Below, piece by piece: positions 27,586-35,637 of a DNA stretch of 64,000 nt. Numbering within the stretch: the first letter of the stretch is position 1; each line of letters starts with the position of its first letter. This stretch comes from Streptomyces odontomachi. Lineage in GTDB: Bacteria > Actinomycetota > Actinomycetes > Streptomycetales > Streptomycetaceae. Under the pieces are notes generated by a model. The model did not search any database. It was not told the DNA's origin and saw only the letters and a program-made list of their open reading frames with translations. The DNA lies in the NCBI RefSeq assembly GCF_024435355.1, contig NZ_JAMJWG010000008.1, positions 297,613 through 361,612 of the forward strand, read 5' to 3'. The position numbers and the translations under genes were made by a program.

Positions 27586-28248
27586 ATGTTCTTCGGCCGA
27601 ACCCCGACCCTGCCCGCTCCCGGCGAGGCCCTGCCGGGCCGCTCGGAGCCGGCCTTCACCGTGCGCGACCGCCACACCGTCCTCGGCACCCCGCTGACGG
27701 GCCCCTACCCCGACGGCCTGGAGATCGCCGACTTCGGCCTGGGCTGCTTCTGGGGCGCCGAGCGCGCCTTCTGGCAGACCGACGGTGTCTGGACGACCCT
27801 GGTCGGCTACCAGGGCGGCCAGACCGAGAACCCGACGTACGACGAGCTCTGCAGCGGCCTCACCGGCCACACGGAAGCGGTCCGCGTGGTCTACGACCCG
27901 GCCAAGGTCTCGTACGAGACCCTCCTGAAGACCTTCTGGGAGGCCCACGACCCCACCCAGGGCTTCCGCCAGGGCAACGACGTCGGCACCCAGTACCGCT
28001 CGGCGATCTACACCCACACCCCCGCCCAGGCCGCCGCCGCGCAGGCCTCCCAGGCCGACTACCAGCGCGTCCTGACCGCCTCCGGCCACGGCACCATCAC
28101 CACGGAACTCCTCCCCGCCACCGACAACCCGTTCTATCCGGCGGAGAGCTACCACCAGCAGTACCTGGACAAGAACCCGTGGGGCTACTGCGGGATCGGG
28201 GGGACGGGGGTGTCCTGTCCGATCGGGGTTGCGCCCGCTCGGGGCTGA
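27586..28248 (+). CDS. msrA: Peptide-methionine (S)-S-oxide reductase MsrA
   Basis: Repairs S-methionine sulfoxide in proteins using thioredoxin. It is 220 residues with a GAGGAG 5 nt before the ATG. The catalytic cysteine is C54 in LGCFWGAERAF. The sulfoxide-pocket tyrosines are present in VGYQGG and GTQYRSAIY, and the recycling cysteine is in the C-terminal GYCGIGG. All residues expected of an active MsrA are intact, unlike the paralogue at 51652-52314. The frameshifted gene at 28258 follows 9 bp downstream. Confidence 0.95.
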   Translation: MFFGRTPTLPAPGEALPGRSEPAFTVRDRHTVLGTPLTGPYPDGLEIADFGLGCFWGAERAFWQTDGVWTTLVGYQGGQTENPTYDELCSGLTGHTEAVRVVYDPAKVSYETLLKTFWEAHDPTQGFRQGNDVGTQYRSAIYTHTPAQAAAAQASQADYQRVLTASGHGTITTELLPATDNPFYPAESYHQQYLDKNPWGYCGIGGTGVSCPIGVAPARG

Positions 28249-28257
28249 CGTCTCCGG

Positions 28258-28928
28258 GTGAGCTTCGGAACCCACGCCCGCAGGGTCCGGGACGGTCACC
28301 TGCCTCTTGCTCGACGGCACACCGCGCTGAGGTGCGCCGTCGAGCGTTACTGCCCACTCGGCTTCAACGCGACGTGGGCCTATCTCGCCGCGACGGCACG
28401 TCCTCTTCCCGACATGCGGCGGGATCCAGCGGCACTGCTGCGCGCGCTCGACATCCTGGAGGTGAGCCGCTCGACCTGGCTGGAGCAGGTGGACGCCTTC
28501 GCCACCGTCCGTCGCGCCGGCAAAGCGGCCGGCCAGCGCACGCCACACCCCTCACAGACCGTGCACCTGCGCCGCCCCTGCTGGCCCGGCGAAACCGCAC
28601 CCGCCCGTCTCGGCCTGGTCGCCGCCGTGGCGAACCGGCGCACGTGGTTCCGGCGACTCCCCTATCCCGACGGCACGCTCTACAGCGACGCCCTGACACC
28701 ACATCTGGCCAAACTGCACTCCGACCTCGACGCCTGCGCCTCCACCTACCTCGAACGCCTCGGCCACCCGGACGAGGCAACTCAGGAAACCCTGACCGCC
28801 ACGGCGCGATCGGTTCGCGCTCTCCTGCACCCGGGTACGCCCCTCTGAACGGCTACCTGATCCCCTGGCTCCGCTTCGCCGACCTGCTCACATACGCCAC
28901 GAGATGCCATCTCGACCGGTCGGCGTGA
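28258..28928 (+). pseudogene. Frameshifted member of an unknown paralogous family
   Basis: As sequenced, a GTG start reads 196 codons to a TGA at 28846-28848. The protein is homologous along its length to the intact 239-residue gene at 41925-42644: shared YCPLGF(N/H)AT(W/Y)AYL, RRDPAALLRA, AGKAAG and PARLGL segments. At about 28833-28836 (CCGGGTACG) the frame changes. In the next frame the sequence continues as GYAPLNGYLIPWLRFADLLTY, matching the paralogue's GYAPLNAYLFPWLRFGHLLAY. One missing base in the GGG run explains it, either a real mutation or a sequencing error. Restored, it would be about 223 residues ending at 28928. Function unknown; probably co-transcribed with msrA. Confidence 0.8.
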
Positions 28929-28954
28929 CCGCCTCGACCGGTGGGCGTGACCGC
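28912..28954. repeat. 22-bp direct repeat, two copies
   Basis: CTCGACCGGTCGGCGTGACCGC and the near-identical CTCGACCGGTGGGCGTGACCGC occur in tandem across the end of the frameshifted gene. Confidence 0.75.
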
Positions 28955-29661
28955 CGGCAGTGCCTGGACCACAGCCACTGCCGGTCCTTCAGCCGGCGTG
29001 CTCCGGACGGTACGGGATGACACTGCCCGTCCTCCATTCTGGCGGCCGTCCGTAATCTTCCAAGCAGAGCCCGACGTTATTACCGAACTTGATCGGATGA
29101 TGTCGGAATGGTTTGCCTGACCGTGGCTGGGTGTCGGTGATGGTCCGGGGGCGTGAGATACGCGCAGGGCGGCGGGTGGAACGACGCCGGGAAGGCCGCG
29201 TGGGAGCGGATCCGGTTGCAGGCACGGTGGAACGCTTCGCGGGCGGGGAGAAGAACCGCGAGATCGCGCCTCGCGCGATGACAGCACCGGTCTGCCCGTC
29301 AACGACCGGCGTCTGACAGCGGGACGGGCTACATGGCAGCGCAGGATCGGGGGACGGCGGTGTCCTGCCCAGCCCCGCCTCCAACCACAAGCCCAAGCCC
29401 AACCCCCAGAAGCCAAGCTCGGCCGAAGCGGAACGCTCCCACGTCTCCGTCATCACCCAACCCGGTCATCGCCCAACCCGCCGCTCACGCCGGGTTGGTC
29501 GGCCGAGTGAGTGCCCGGCCCAGCGGCGCTCGCCGCCCCCCATAACGCGCATCCTGTGCGGGCCTTGTGTCGGCCTCCGCACAGACGGGCGCTTCGCCCA
29601 GGGCGCCGTGCTACTTTCCCGGCTGCCTTGATTGGGTGTGGCGACGGAACGGGGAGAAGCA
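28929..29661. other. Gap between frameshifted gene and type VII-like module
   Basis: Apart from the transposase remnant, this 730-bp stretch has no convincing gene. Its codon bias is weak in all frames. A locally AT-rich patch (29045-29115) includes CGTTATTACCGAACTTGATCGG. Repeats such as CAAGCCCAAGCCCAA and ATCACCCAACCC/ATCGCCCAACCC occur at 29385-29475. The promoter of the downstream operon should lie in its right end. Confidence 0.5.
29153..29268 (+). pseudogene. Remnant of an IS630-like transposase N-terminus
   Basis: A GTG opens the peptide VRYAQGGGWNDAGKAAWERI followed by RLQA, and a one-base shift then gives VERFAGGEKNREIA before similarity ends. Together these resemble the beginning of IS630-family transposases in Streptomyces as I remember them (VRYPQGGGLT, then AERFA.GEKNREIA leading into the helix-turn-helix). 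It is truncated after about 40 codons and frameshifted, so it is inactive. It marks an old insertion at the left edge of the accessory region. Confidence 0.55.
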
Positions 29662-30030
29662 TTGGGTACGGGGGGCGGTTACCGGGTTTCGCATGCCGGA
29701 TTGTCCGGGCAGGCCACGGAACTTGACGGGTGTGGCGACGACGCGGACAGGATCCGCAACGCCATCCGCCCGACCGCGTGCTACGCGTCGGACGCCCTCG
29801 GTGGTTCCGACTCCGCACCGGCTTTCGACAGGTTCGCCGCCGGGTGGGAGGCCGAGGCCCACACGTTGCGAGACGCCCTGCACGAACTGGCCGACAAGGT
29901 GCACCTGGCCAAGGGTTCCTACCACGGCAGCGACCATGTGGTGGAGAAGCGGACCAACGGTGTGCACGTGCCGGACGGGCAGCGCTCCACCACGTCCCCC
30001 CAGCGTCCCTCGGCGCTGGGGACGTACTGA
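29662..30030 (+). CDS. WXG100/EspC-like putative type VII secretion substrate
   Basis: 122-residue helical protein. I choose the TTG with GGGGAG 5 nt upstream; other starts lie at 29632 (TTG) and 29638 (GTG). The opening GYRVSHAGLSGQATELDG and the later ALGGSDSAPAFDRFAAGWEA, then EAHTLRDALHELADKVHLAKGSY, give two helices of the WXG100/EspC size. The tryptophan sits in FAAGWEAEA rather than in a strict WXG turn. The C-terminal 25 residues are polar and disordered. It is first of four tightly packed genes (9-bp gap to the protease gene). I infer a co-secreted partner of the protease. No ESX machinery gene is in this window. Confidence 0.65.
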   Translation: MGTGGGYRVSHAGLSGQATELDGCGDDADRIRNAIRPTACYASDALGGSDSAPAFDRFAAGWEAEAHTLRDALHELADKVHLAKGSYHGSDHVVEKRTNGVHVPDGQRSTTSPQRPSALGTY

Positions 30031-30039
30031 GGGGCCGCC

Positions 30040-31581
30040 GTGTCCGACGTCGAGTCCACCACCGACCGCCGCCGCAAGCTCGCCGATCTCTGCGATCAGA
30101 TCTCGTCGGCGGGCAGCAAGAACGACCTGCTCGACGCGATCGACGACGCCCTCGGCGTCTGCGCGCCGGTGGGTGATGTCGCGACTCTGGAGTCGCTCCA
30201 CAAGCGCTACAGCGACCAGGTCGACGATGCCGAGCGGCTCGGCAAGCGGATCGGCAAGGTGGCCAAGCAGGGCCTGCCGCAGGCGTGGGTCGGCGACACC
30301 AGGGTGCTTGCCTCCCAGGTGGTCCTGGCCGCCCAGCGGGACGCCACGCAGATGGTGGAGGCGTTCCGGGGCGGCGCCAAGGCACTGTTGCAGTTGGCCG
30401 ACGCACTCGGCGACGCCAAGAAGAAGGACAGTGACGGCCGGGCCGCGCTGCGCAAGGCGCGCACCATGCTCGGCGACCGAGACGGCTGGTTCGACGACCT
30501 GGTGGAGAAGGACGACGAGGAGGAGGCCCGGCTACGGGCCCGCTCGGTCGCCTCCACCGGCGTCGACCTGGTGCACCAGGCGGCCGTCACCGCCGACGAC
30601 GCCGCCCGCGCGGCCGCCCGGGACCTGGACAAGTGGGCCGCAGAGGCCCGCGCGGGCAAGATGGTGACCGGCGACATCACGGCGGCCGACCGGCTCATGC
30701 TCGCCGACACCAGCACCGGCGGCGGCGATCCGGAGCTGAACGAGATCCTCACCGCGAACGACCTGGAACGGGCCGGCCAGCGGATGGATCAGCTCAGCGA
30801 CCAGGACGAGGCCGCCATGGAGCGGATGCTGGCCCGGGCCGGCACCCCGCAGGAACGCGCCTACCTGATGAAGTCGCTCGCGGCGGGCCACAGCGTCCAC
30901 GACATCGAGACGTTCGACGGGAAGATCCACGGCAAGGACCGCGCGTGGCTGCAACGGCACTTGTCACCTGTGGTCATGCAGACGGACAGCACGGGTGTCA
31001 CGACCAACGTGGACTTCGACGGGCAGGGCTGGACCCAGGGTGGAGACGGCCAGGAGGGGACCTGCGTGGCGTCCTCCACCGTCACCGCCCGCGCGATGGC
31101 CGATCCCCTGTACGCCCTGAACCTGACCGGCGGCCCCTCCGGGCAGGAGGACGACCCGGCGACCTTCCGGAAGCGGCTGATCGCCGAGCAGCACAGGCTG
31201 CACGAGGAGGGGGACGGCGGGGACGACTGGGACGGCATGGACACCGAGGGCCAGGAGCACATCGCGGACTCCACCATCGGGTCGGCCACCGGCGACGACT
31301 ACGCCAAGCAGGACCTCGACGACGCCGATGCCCGCCGCGACGTCCTACCCGACATCGAGAGGGCGGTGGCAGAAGGCCGCCCGGTACCGGTGGACGTCAG
31401 GGGCGACGCCGACGAGGGACACGCCATGATGATCATCGGCCAGGAAGGGGACAGGCTGGAGATCTACAACTCCTGGGGCACCACGACCTGGGTCACTGAG
31501 GACGACTTCATCAATGGACACATGGACAAGGCCTCCGACAGCAGGCTCCCGAATGCCGACACCGTCTTCCTCCCGCAGTAG
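30040..31581 (+). CDS. WXG-domain protein with C-terminal papain-like cysteine protease
   Basis: 513-residue protein without a signal peptide. The helical N-terminal half (about 1-215) contains a WVG (W83) between long Ala-rich helices, as in type VII-exported WXG proteins. The C-terminal domain (about 315-510) shows a papain-type catalytic set: C342 in GQEGTCVASST, H461 in DEGHAMMIIG and N477 in the hallmark NSWG tetrad (IYNSWGTTTWV). The His-Asn distance of 16 equals that of papain (H159-N175). I infer an exported protease toxin or effector, with the next gene encoding its inhibitor. A housekeeping exoprotease is the alternative, but the lack of a Sec signal and propeptide argues against it. 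Confidence 0.8.
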   Translation: MSDVESTTDRRRKLADLCDQISSAGSKNDLLDAIDDALGVCAPVGDVATLESLHKRYSDQVDDAERLGKRIGKVAKQGLPQAWVGDTRVLASQVVLAAQRDATQMVEAFRGGAKALLQLADALGDAKKKDSDGRAALRKARTMLGDRDGWFDDLVEKDDEEEARLRARSVASTGVDLVHQAAVTADDAARAAARDLDKWAAEARAGKMVTGDITAADRLMLADTSTGGGDPELNEILTANDLERAGQRMDQLSDQDEAAMERMLARAGTPQERAYLMKSLAAGHSVHDIETFDGKIHGKDRAWLQRHLSPVVMQTDSTGVTTNVDFDGQGWTQGGDGQEGTCVASSTVTARAMADPLYALNLTGGPSGQEDDPATFRKRLIAEQHRLHEEGDGGDDWDGMDTEGQEHIADSTIGSATGDDYAKQDLDDADARRDVLPDIERAVAEGRPVPVDVRGDADEGHAMMIIGQEGDRLEIYNSWGTTTWVTEDDFINGHMDKASDSRLPNADTVFLPQ

Positions 31582-31616
31582 GGCGGGGGCGTCCCGCGAC
31601 CGGGCAGGAACATCCC

Positions 31617-31669
31617 GCGACCGGTCGGTGGCGCGCACCGGAGGCGACCGGTCGGTGGCGCGCACCGGA
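31617..31669. repeat. 27-bp tandem repeat in the lipoprotein gene's 5' region
   Basis: Two copies of GCGACCGGTCGGTGGCGCGCA followed by CCGGA lie head to tail, each holding a potential GTG start (31628 and 31655) of the inhibitor gene. Loss or gain of a unit would shift the start but keep the frame. Confidence 0.75.
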
Positions 31670-32125
31670 AAGGGGCGGCTCGTGCCCCTCGCCGCCGTCG
31701 CTGCCGCCGTCGCGCTGCTCCCCCTGGCCACCGGGTGCGGGGCGGACTCGCCGCACAGCTACTCGACCTCCGAGACCAGGATCAGCGCGGAGGTGGGCGA
31801 GACGTTCACGCTCACCGTCGACGAGAACCCCAGCACCGGCGAAGAGTGGTACGTCGCCGCGCCGAAGCCCGACGGCTCGGTGGTGCGCGGCGTGAGCGAC
31901 CGGTACGACGCGGACGACGACTCCAAGGACCTGATCGGCGGTGGCGGCACGCACACGTTCACCTTCAAGGCGACCGGCGTCGGCCACGCCAAAATCGTCC
32001 TGCTGGACTGCCCCGTGCACACCTGCACCGGCCAGCCGAACTCCCCGACCCCGGCGCCGCCTTCTCCCTCCGCCTACCGGCCCGCCACTCCCGAGCGGAT
32101 CACCTACACCGTCACCGTCCGCTGA
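31655..32125 (+). CDS. Chagasin-type (I42) cysteine protease inhibitor lipoprotein
   Basis: 156-residue lipoprotein; the frame is open upstream, and I choose the GTG with GGAGG 10 nt before it. Residues 1-27 are a signal peptide ending in the lipobox LATGC (C28). The mature part matches the chagasin/ICP inhibitor fold: loop 1 NPSTGEEWYV (N58), loop 2 GGGGTHTFTFKATGVG, and a third loop around YRPATPER. These correspond to the NPTTG, GXGG and RPW motifs that block papain-family active sites; the last is imperfect. It lies 74 bp after the papain-like protease gene, so it would sit on the outer face of the membrane and protect the producer (inference). A disulphide pair is possible (CPVHTC). Confidence 0.82.
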   Translation: MARTGKGRLVPLAAVAAAVALLPLATGCGADSPHSYSTSETRISAEVGETFTLTVDENPSTGEEWYVAAPKPDGSVVRGVSDRYDADDDSKDLIGGGGTHTFTFKATGVGHAKIVLLDCPVHTCTGQPNSPTPAPPSPSAYRPATPERITYTVTVR

Positions 32126-32138
32126 TCCGAGGCACCGC

Positions 32139-32555
32139 ATGAGCCCCACCCACCCTGCCCGTCCCACACCCCCCGACCGCAGCGACGCGGAACTGGCCGA
32201 GCTGGACGTTCCCATGCTGCTGCGTTACGGCCTGACCGCCGAGCAGCCCAGCCCGCTGCGCACCGCCCTCTACGGCGACGGGGCCGTGGGCGCGGCCGTC
32301 GTCCTCGACCGGCTCGGCACCCAGCCCCGCTCGGTCGCCTTCCTCGCCGAGACGGTGCGCGCCGCCGGTCTCGCCGCCGCCGTCGAACTCCCCGCGCCCT
32401 TGCCGCATCCCGAAGCGGCGGCGACGGTCCGCCCGTGGCTCGAGGCCGCGGCCTCCCTCGCAGGTGGCATCGGCACGGACGAGTCGACGGCCCGCTGGCT
32501 GAAAGCGGTGGCCGCCATCATCGAACTGCGGCAACGGGAGCGGGCGCGAACCTGA
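32139..32555 (+). CDS. Small hypothetical protein of the protease/inhibitor operon
   Basis: 138-residue soluble, helical, Ala-rich protein with no motif I recognise. It begins 14 bp after the inhibitor stop, so it is almost certainly co-transcribed. Features: an acidic N-terminal helix (DAELAELDVPMLLRYGL), a central GDGAVGAAVVLDRLG, and a terminal helix ending RQRERART. It could be a cytoplasmic chaperone or adaptor for the exported proteins. That is only inferred from position. Confidence 0.65.
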   Translation: MSPTHPARPTPPDRSDAELAELDVPMLLRYGLTAEQPSPLRTALYGDGAVGAAVVLDRLGTQPRSVAFLAETVRAAGLAAAVELPAPLPHPEAAATVRPWLEAAASLAGGIGTDESTARWLKAVAAIIELRQRERART

Positions 32556-32714
32556 GGAGCCGCAAGCCACCAAGTCCGCGAAGTCGCCAGGCCCGCGCGG
32601 GGCCACCAAGCCGGCACGCGATCGCCGAGCCCGCGCGCGATCGCCGGCCCGCACACGATCGCCGAGCCCGCGCGATATTGCCAAACCGTGATTCCCCGGG
32701 TACTACCACCGGTA

Positions 32715-32728
32715 ACTTACCGGTAAGT
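32715..32728. promoter_or_regulatory. Perfect palindrome before the lipase gene
   Basis: ACTTACCGGTAAGT is a 14-bp perfect palindrome, 48 bp upstream of the lipase ATG, in a locally AT-rich patch. Flanking GGTAA and TAAGG suggest overlapping half-sites. It has the form of a TetR-family operator; no regulator gene is adjacent. Confidence 0.6.
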
Positions 32729-32776
32729 AAGGTCCGAGCGACCCTTCCGCGGCACCGTTCCCCCAGGAGGTTCGCC

Positions 32777-34132
32777 ATGCCCGCACGCCATCGGCTGTTC
32801 GCCACGCTGGCCCTCGCCACGGCCTGTGTCGGCGCCCAGACGCTCGCGGCCACCGCCTCCACGGCACAGGACGCCACGGCACAGGACGCCACGGCACAGG
32901 ACACGGAGGTGTCCCGAGGCGTCGCCATCCCCGCCTTCTACACCCCGCCCGACACGTTGCCCGCGGCCAACGGCGCCCTCGTGCGCACCGAGGCTCTTCC
33001 GCTGGCCCTGAGCCTGCCCGCTCTTCCCGGGCCGCTGCCCGGGCGGGCAACCCGTCTGATGTACCGGACCACCGATTCCAACGGCCGGCCCGCGGCGGTG
33101 ACCGGGGCCTACATCGAGCCGGCGGCCGCCTGGCGGGGCGGTGGGCCGCGCCCGCTGGTCGCGCTGGCGCCCGGCACGATGGGGCAGGGCGACCAGTGCG
33201 CCGCGTCCATGGGCCTCGAACACCCGCTGTTCCTCAACGGCCGCACGGTGTCGGTCGGCTACGAGGACCTGGCGATCTACCGGCTGCTGGCATCCGGAGT
33301 GGCGGTCGTCGTCACCGACTACGTCGGCCTGGGCGGCACCGACCGGCTGCACACCTACGTCAACCGCGTCGACGAGGCGCACGCCGTGCTGGACGCGGTG
33401 CGTGCGGCTCGTTCGGTGAACGGGGCGTCGGTGGCCGCCGACTCGCCGGTGGGCCTCTTCGGCTACAGCCAGGGCGGCGGGGCGACCGCGGCGGCGGCCG
33501 AACTCCAGCCCTCCTACGCCCCCGACGTCACGCTCGCCGGGACCTACAGCGGGGCACCCCCGGCCGACCTGCTCGCGGTCACCAAAGGCATCGACGGCAG
33601 CGAACTGGCCGGTGCGCTCGGCTGGTCCCTCAACGGCTTCCTCCAGTCCGACCCGGACCTGAAGCCCATCGCCGACGCGCACATGAACGACGCCGGGAAG
33701 GCGGCCCTCACCGACCTGTCGACCATGTGCGTCGGCGACGCCATCCTCCGTTACGGCTATGCGAAGAGCACCGGCTGGACGACCGACGGAGAGTCCCTCA
33801 GCGACATCATCGCCGCCACCCCCGCTCTTGAGGACTTCCTGAACAGCCAGCGCATCGGCACGAGGAAGCCGGCCGGCCCGGTCCGGGTGGCGACCGGGGT
33901 CAGCGACGACCTCGTCCCGCATGCGCAGGCCCGCCGGCTCGCCGTCGACTGGTGCGGCAAGGGCGCCGACGTCACGTACGAGGGGGTCGTCCTGCCCGAT
34001 GTCGGCAGCGCCCTGCTCAACCATTTCGGCCCGCTGCTGACCGACCAGGGCAATGCCGTCTCCTGGCTGAAGGACCGTCTCTCCGGCAAGCCCGCCACCT
34101 CCACCTGCGCGAGCCTGCCGGCACAACCCTGA
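32777..34132 (+). CDS. Secreted lipase/esterase (LIP family)
   Basis: 451-residue exported alpha/beta hydrolase of the secretory lipase family. The ATG has AGGAGG 6 nt upstream. A Sec signal peptide occupies about residues 1-28, cleaved near TASTA. A short QDATA repeat from 15-bp DNA repeats follows. The nucleophile elbow is GYSQGGG (S231). The catalytic aspartate is likely in GVSDDLVPHAQ and the histidine in LLNHFGPLL. Substrates would be acyl glycerols or esters; specificity cannot be told. A palindrome lies in the promoter region. It probably has its own transcription unit rather than belonging to the protease operon. Confidence 0.88.
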   Translation: MPARHRLFATLALATACVGAQTLAATASTAQDATAQDATAQDTEVSRGVAIPAFYTPPDTLPAANGALVRTEALPLALSLPALPGPLPGRATRLMYRTTDSNGRPAAVTGAYIEPAAAWRGGGPRPLVALAPGTMGQGDQCAASMGLEHPLFLNGRTVSVGYEDLAIYRLLASGVAVVVTDYVGLGGTDRLHTYVNRVDEAHAVLDAVRAARSVNGASVAADSPVGLFGYSQGGGATAAAAELQPSYAPDVTLAGTYSGAPPADLLAVTKGIDGSELAGALGWSLNGFLQSDPDLKPIADAHMNDAGKAALTDLSTMCVGDAILRYGYAKSTGWTTDGESLSDIIAATPALEDFLNSQRIGTRKPAGPVRVATGVSDDLVPHAQARRLAVDWCGKGADVTYEGVVLPDVGSALLNHFGPLLTDQGNAVSWLKDRLSGKPATSTCASLPAQP

Positions 34133-34312
34133 CCCGGGGCCGAAGGGCCGCACGAATGCCGAAGGGCCGCGCGAATGGCGAGGTCCGCGAAGTGGTGCGA
34201 GCATCGAAGCAGCTCTGGGCCGGCGGGCCGCGGCGCACACGGACGCGCGGGACGGACCCGGGCGACGGCATCGTTGATGTGCGGTTGCTATTCCTCCCCG
34301 GAGGTGGCTGCC

Positions 34313-35479
34313 ATGGCCAAGAATCTGGTCGTCTGCTGTGACGGCACGTGGAACTTCGCCGACCAGCCCAGCATGACGAACGTCACCAAGATCGCCCTGG
34401 CCGTTCGACCGCAGGCCGACGGCGTGGGGCAGCGCGTGTACTACGGCAGCGGTGTCGGCACACGCCGATGGGAGCGGCTGGGCGGCGGCGCCTTCGGCGC
34501 GGGGTTGTCCAGGAACATCATGGACGCCTACCGCTTCCTCATCGACGCCTACGAGCCCGGCGACCAGCTGTACCTGTTCGGGTTCAGCCGGGGGGCCTTC
34601 ACCGCCCGCAGTCTGGCCGGTCTGGTGCGCAACTCCGGCATCCTGCGCCGGGAGCACGCCCATCGGATCAAGGAGGCGTGGGCCCTGTACCGCAACCGGA
34701 TCGAGAAACCGACAGGCACGGCCGCCACCCTGTTCCGCCAGACGTATGCGCACGAGCCGGGGATCCGCTTCATCGGGGTGTGGGACACGGTCGGAGCCCT
34801 CGGCATCCCGGTTCCGGGTCCGGGATGGCTCAAACCGGTCGTGGCCTCGGTCAACCGTCGGTGGGCGTTCCACGACACCGAGCTGAGCAGCCGGGTGAAG
34901 GGGGCCTTCCACGCGCTGGCCATCGACGAGCAGCGCGAGCCGTTCATCCCGACGCTCTGGCACCAGCAGCCCGGTGCGGCCGAGGCCGGCCAGGAACTGA
35001 AGCAGGTGTGGTTCGCCGGAGTGCACTGCGACGTCGGCGGCGGCTACCAGGAGACGGCGCTGTCCGACATCACCCTGCTGTGGATGGTTCGCCAGGCCCG
35101 CCGCCACGGGCTGGAGTTCGACCCCGAGCTCCTCAGCGCAACCGGGCCGCACGTCATGATCCCGCAAACCGACATCGGCTTTCGCGTGCGGCCCGACGGC
35201 AGGGGCACGATGCACGACTCGCGTTCCGGGTTCTACCTGCTGAGCCGGCCGTGGCACCGGCCCATGGGAGAGCCCGCGGACGCCTCAGGGGGCCTCGACG
35301 GGTGCGAATACCTCTCGGAATCCGCCCACGCACGCCACGACGAGGACGCGTCCTATCGGCCGCCCGAACTCGACCGCTATCTCGCGCAGGGACGCCCACG
35401 CCTCGAACAGGTCCCCCTGACCGCTTCCGACGCACACGTGCCGCCCGCCGGCAGCCCCCGCCGTCCGGCAAAGCGGTGA
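34313..35479 (+). CDS. DUF2235 (Tle1-like) alpha/beta hydrolase
   Basis: 388-residue protein of the DUF2235 family, which includes phospholipase domains of type VI effectors (Tle1) and free-standing proteins of unknown role. The family opening VVCCDGTWN (about 5-14) and the nucleophile motif GFSRGAF (S92) are visible, with FIGVWDTVGALGIP (the catalytic aspartate region) and HCDVGGGY with a histidine near 240. It has no signal peptide or VgrG/PAAR fusion, so it is probably a cytoplasmic hydrolase. The C-terminal 40 residues are disordered. GGAGG lies 8 nt before the ATG. Confidence 0.85.
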   Translation: MAKNLVVCCDGTWNFADQPSMTNVTKIALAVRPQADGVGQRVYYGSGVGTRRWERLGGGAFGAGLSRNIMDAYRFLIDAYEPGDQLYLFGFSRGAFTARSLAGLVRNSGILRREHAHRIKEAWALYRNRIEKPTGTAATLFRQTYAHEPGIRFIGVWDTVGALGIPVPGPGWLKPVVASVNRRWAFHDTELSSRVKGAFHALAIDEQREPFIPTLWHQQPGAAEAGQELKQVWFAGVHCDVGGGYQETALSDITLLWMVRQARRHGLEFDPELLSATGPHVMIPQTDIGFRVRPDGRGTMHDSRSGFYLLSRPWHRPMGEPADASGGLDGCEYLSESAHARHDEDASYRPPELDRYLAQGRPRLEQVPLTASDAHVPPAGSPRRPAKR

Positions 35480-35520
35480 ACGGCCCCCTTCCCGTTCCCC
35501 TTCCCCCTTCCGCCTTCCCC

Positions 35521-35585
35521 CTTCCCGCTCCGGGTTCCGCCTTCCCGCTCCGGGTTCCGCCTTCCCGCTCCGGGTTCCTCTCCGG
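35521..35585. repeat. 20-bp tandem repeat after the DUF2235 gene
   Basis: Three units of TTCCCGCTCCGGGTTCCGCC, the last truncated, follow the stop codon after a C/T-rich lead-in. It is intergenic and probably a slippage-prone minisatellite. Confidence 0.8.
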
Positions 35586-35637
35586 CTCCCGTACCGCTTG
35601 ATCGTCAGCGGCGAGGCACGATCGTATGCTGGGAGGC

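Noticed and set aside
32717..35257. 846-codon minus-strand frame over the lipase and DUF2235 genes
   Set aside because: It is a shadow of two well-supported plus-strand genes.
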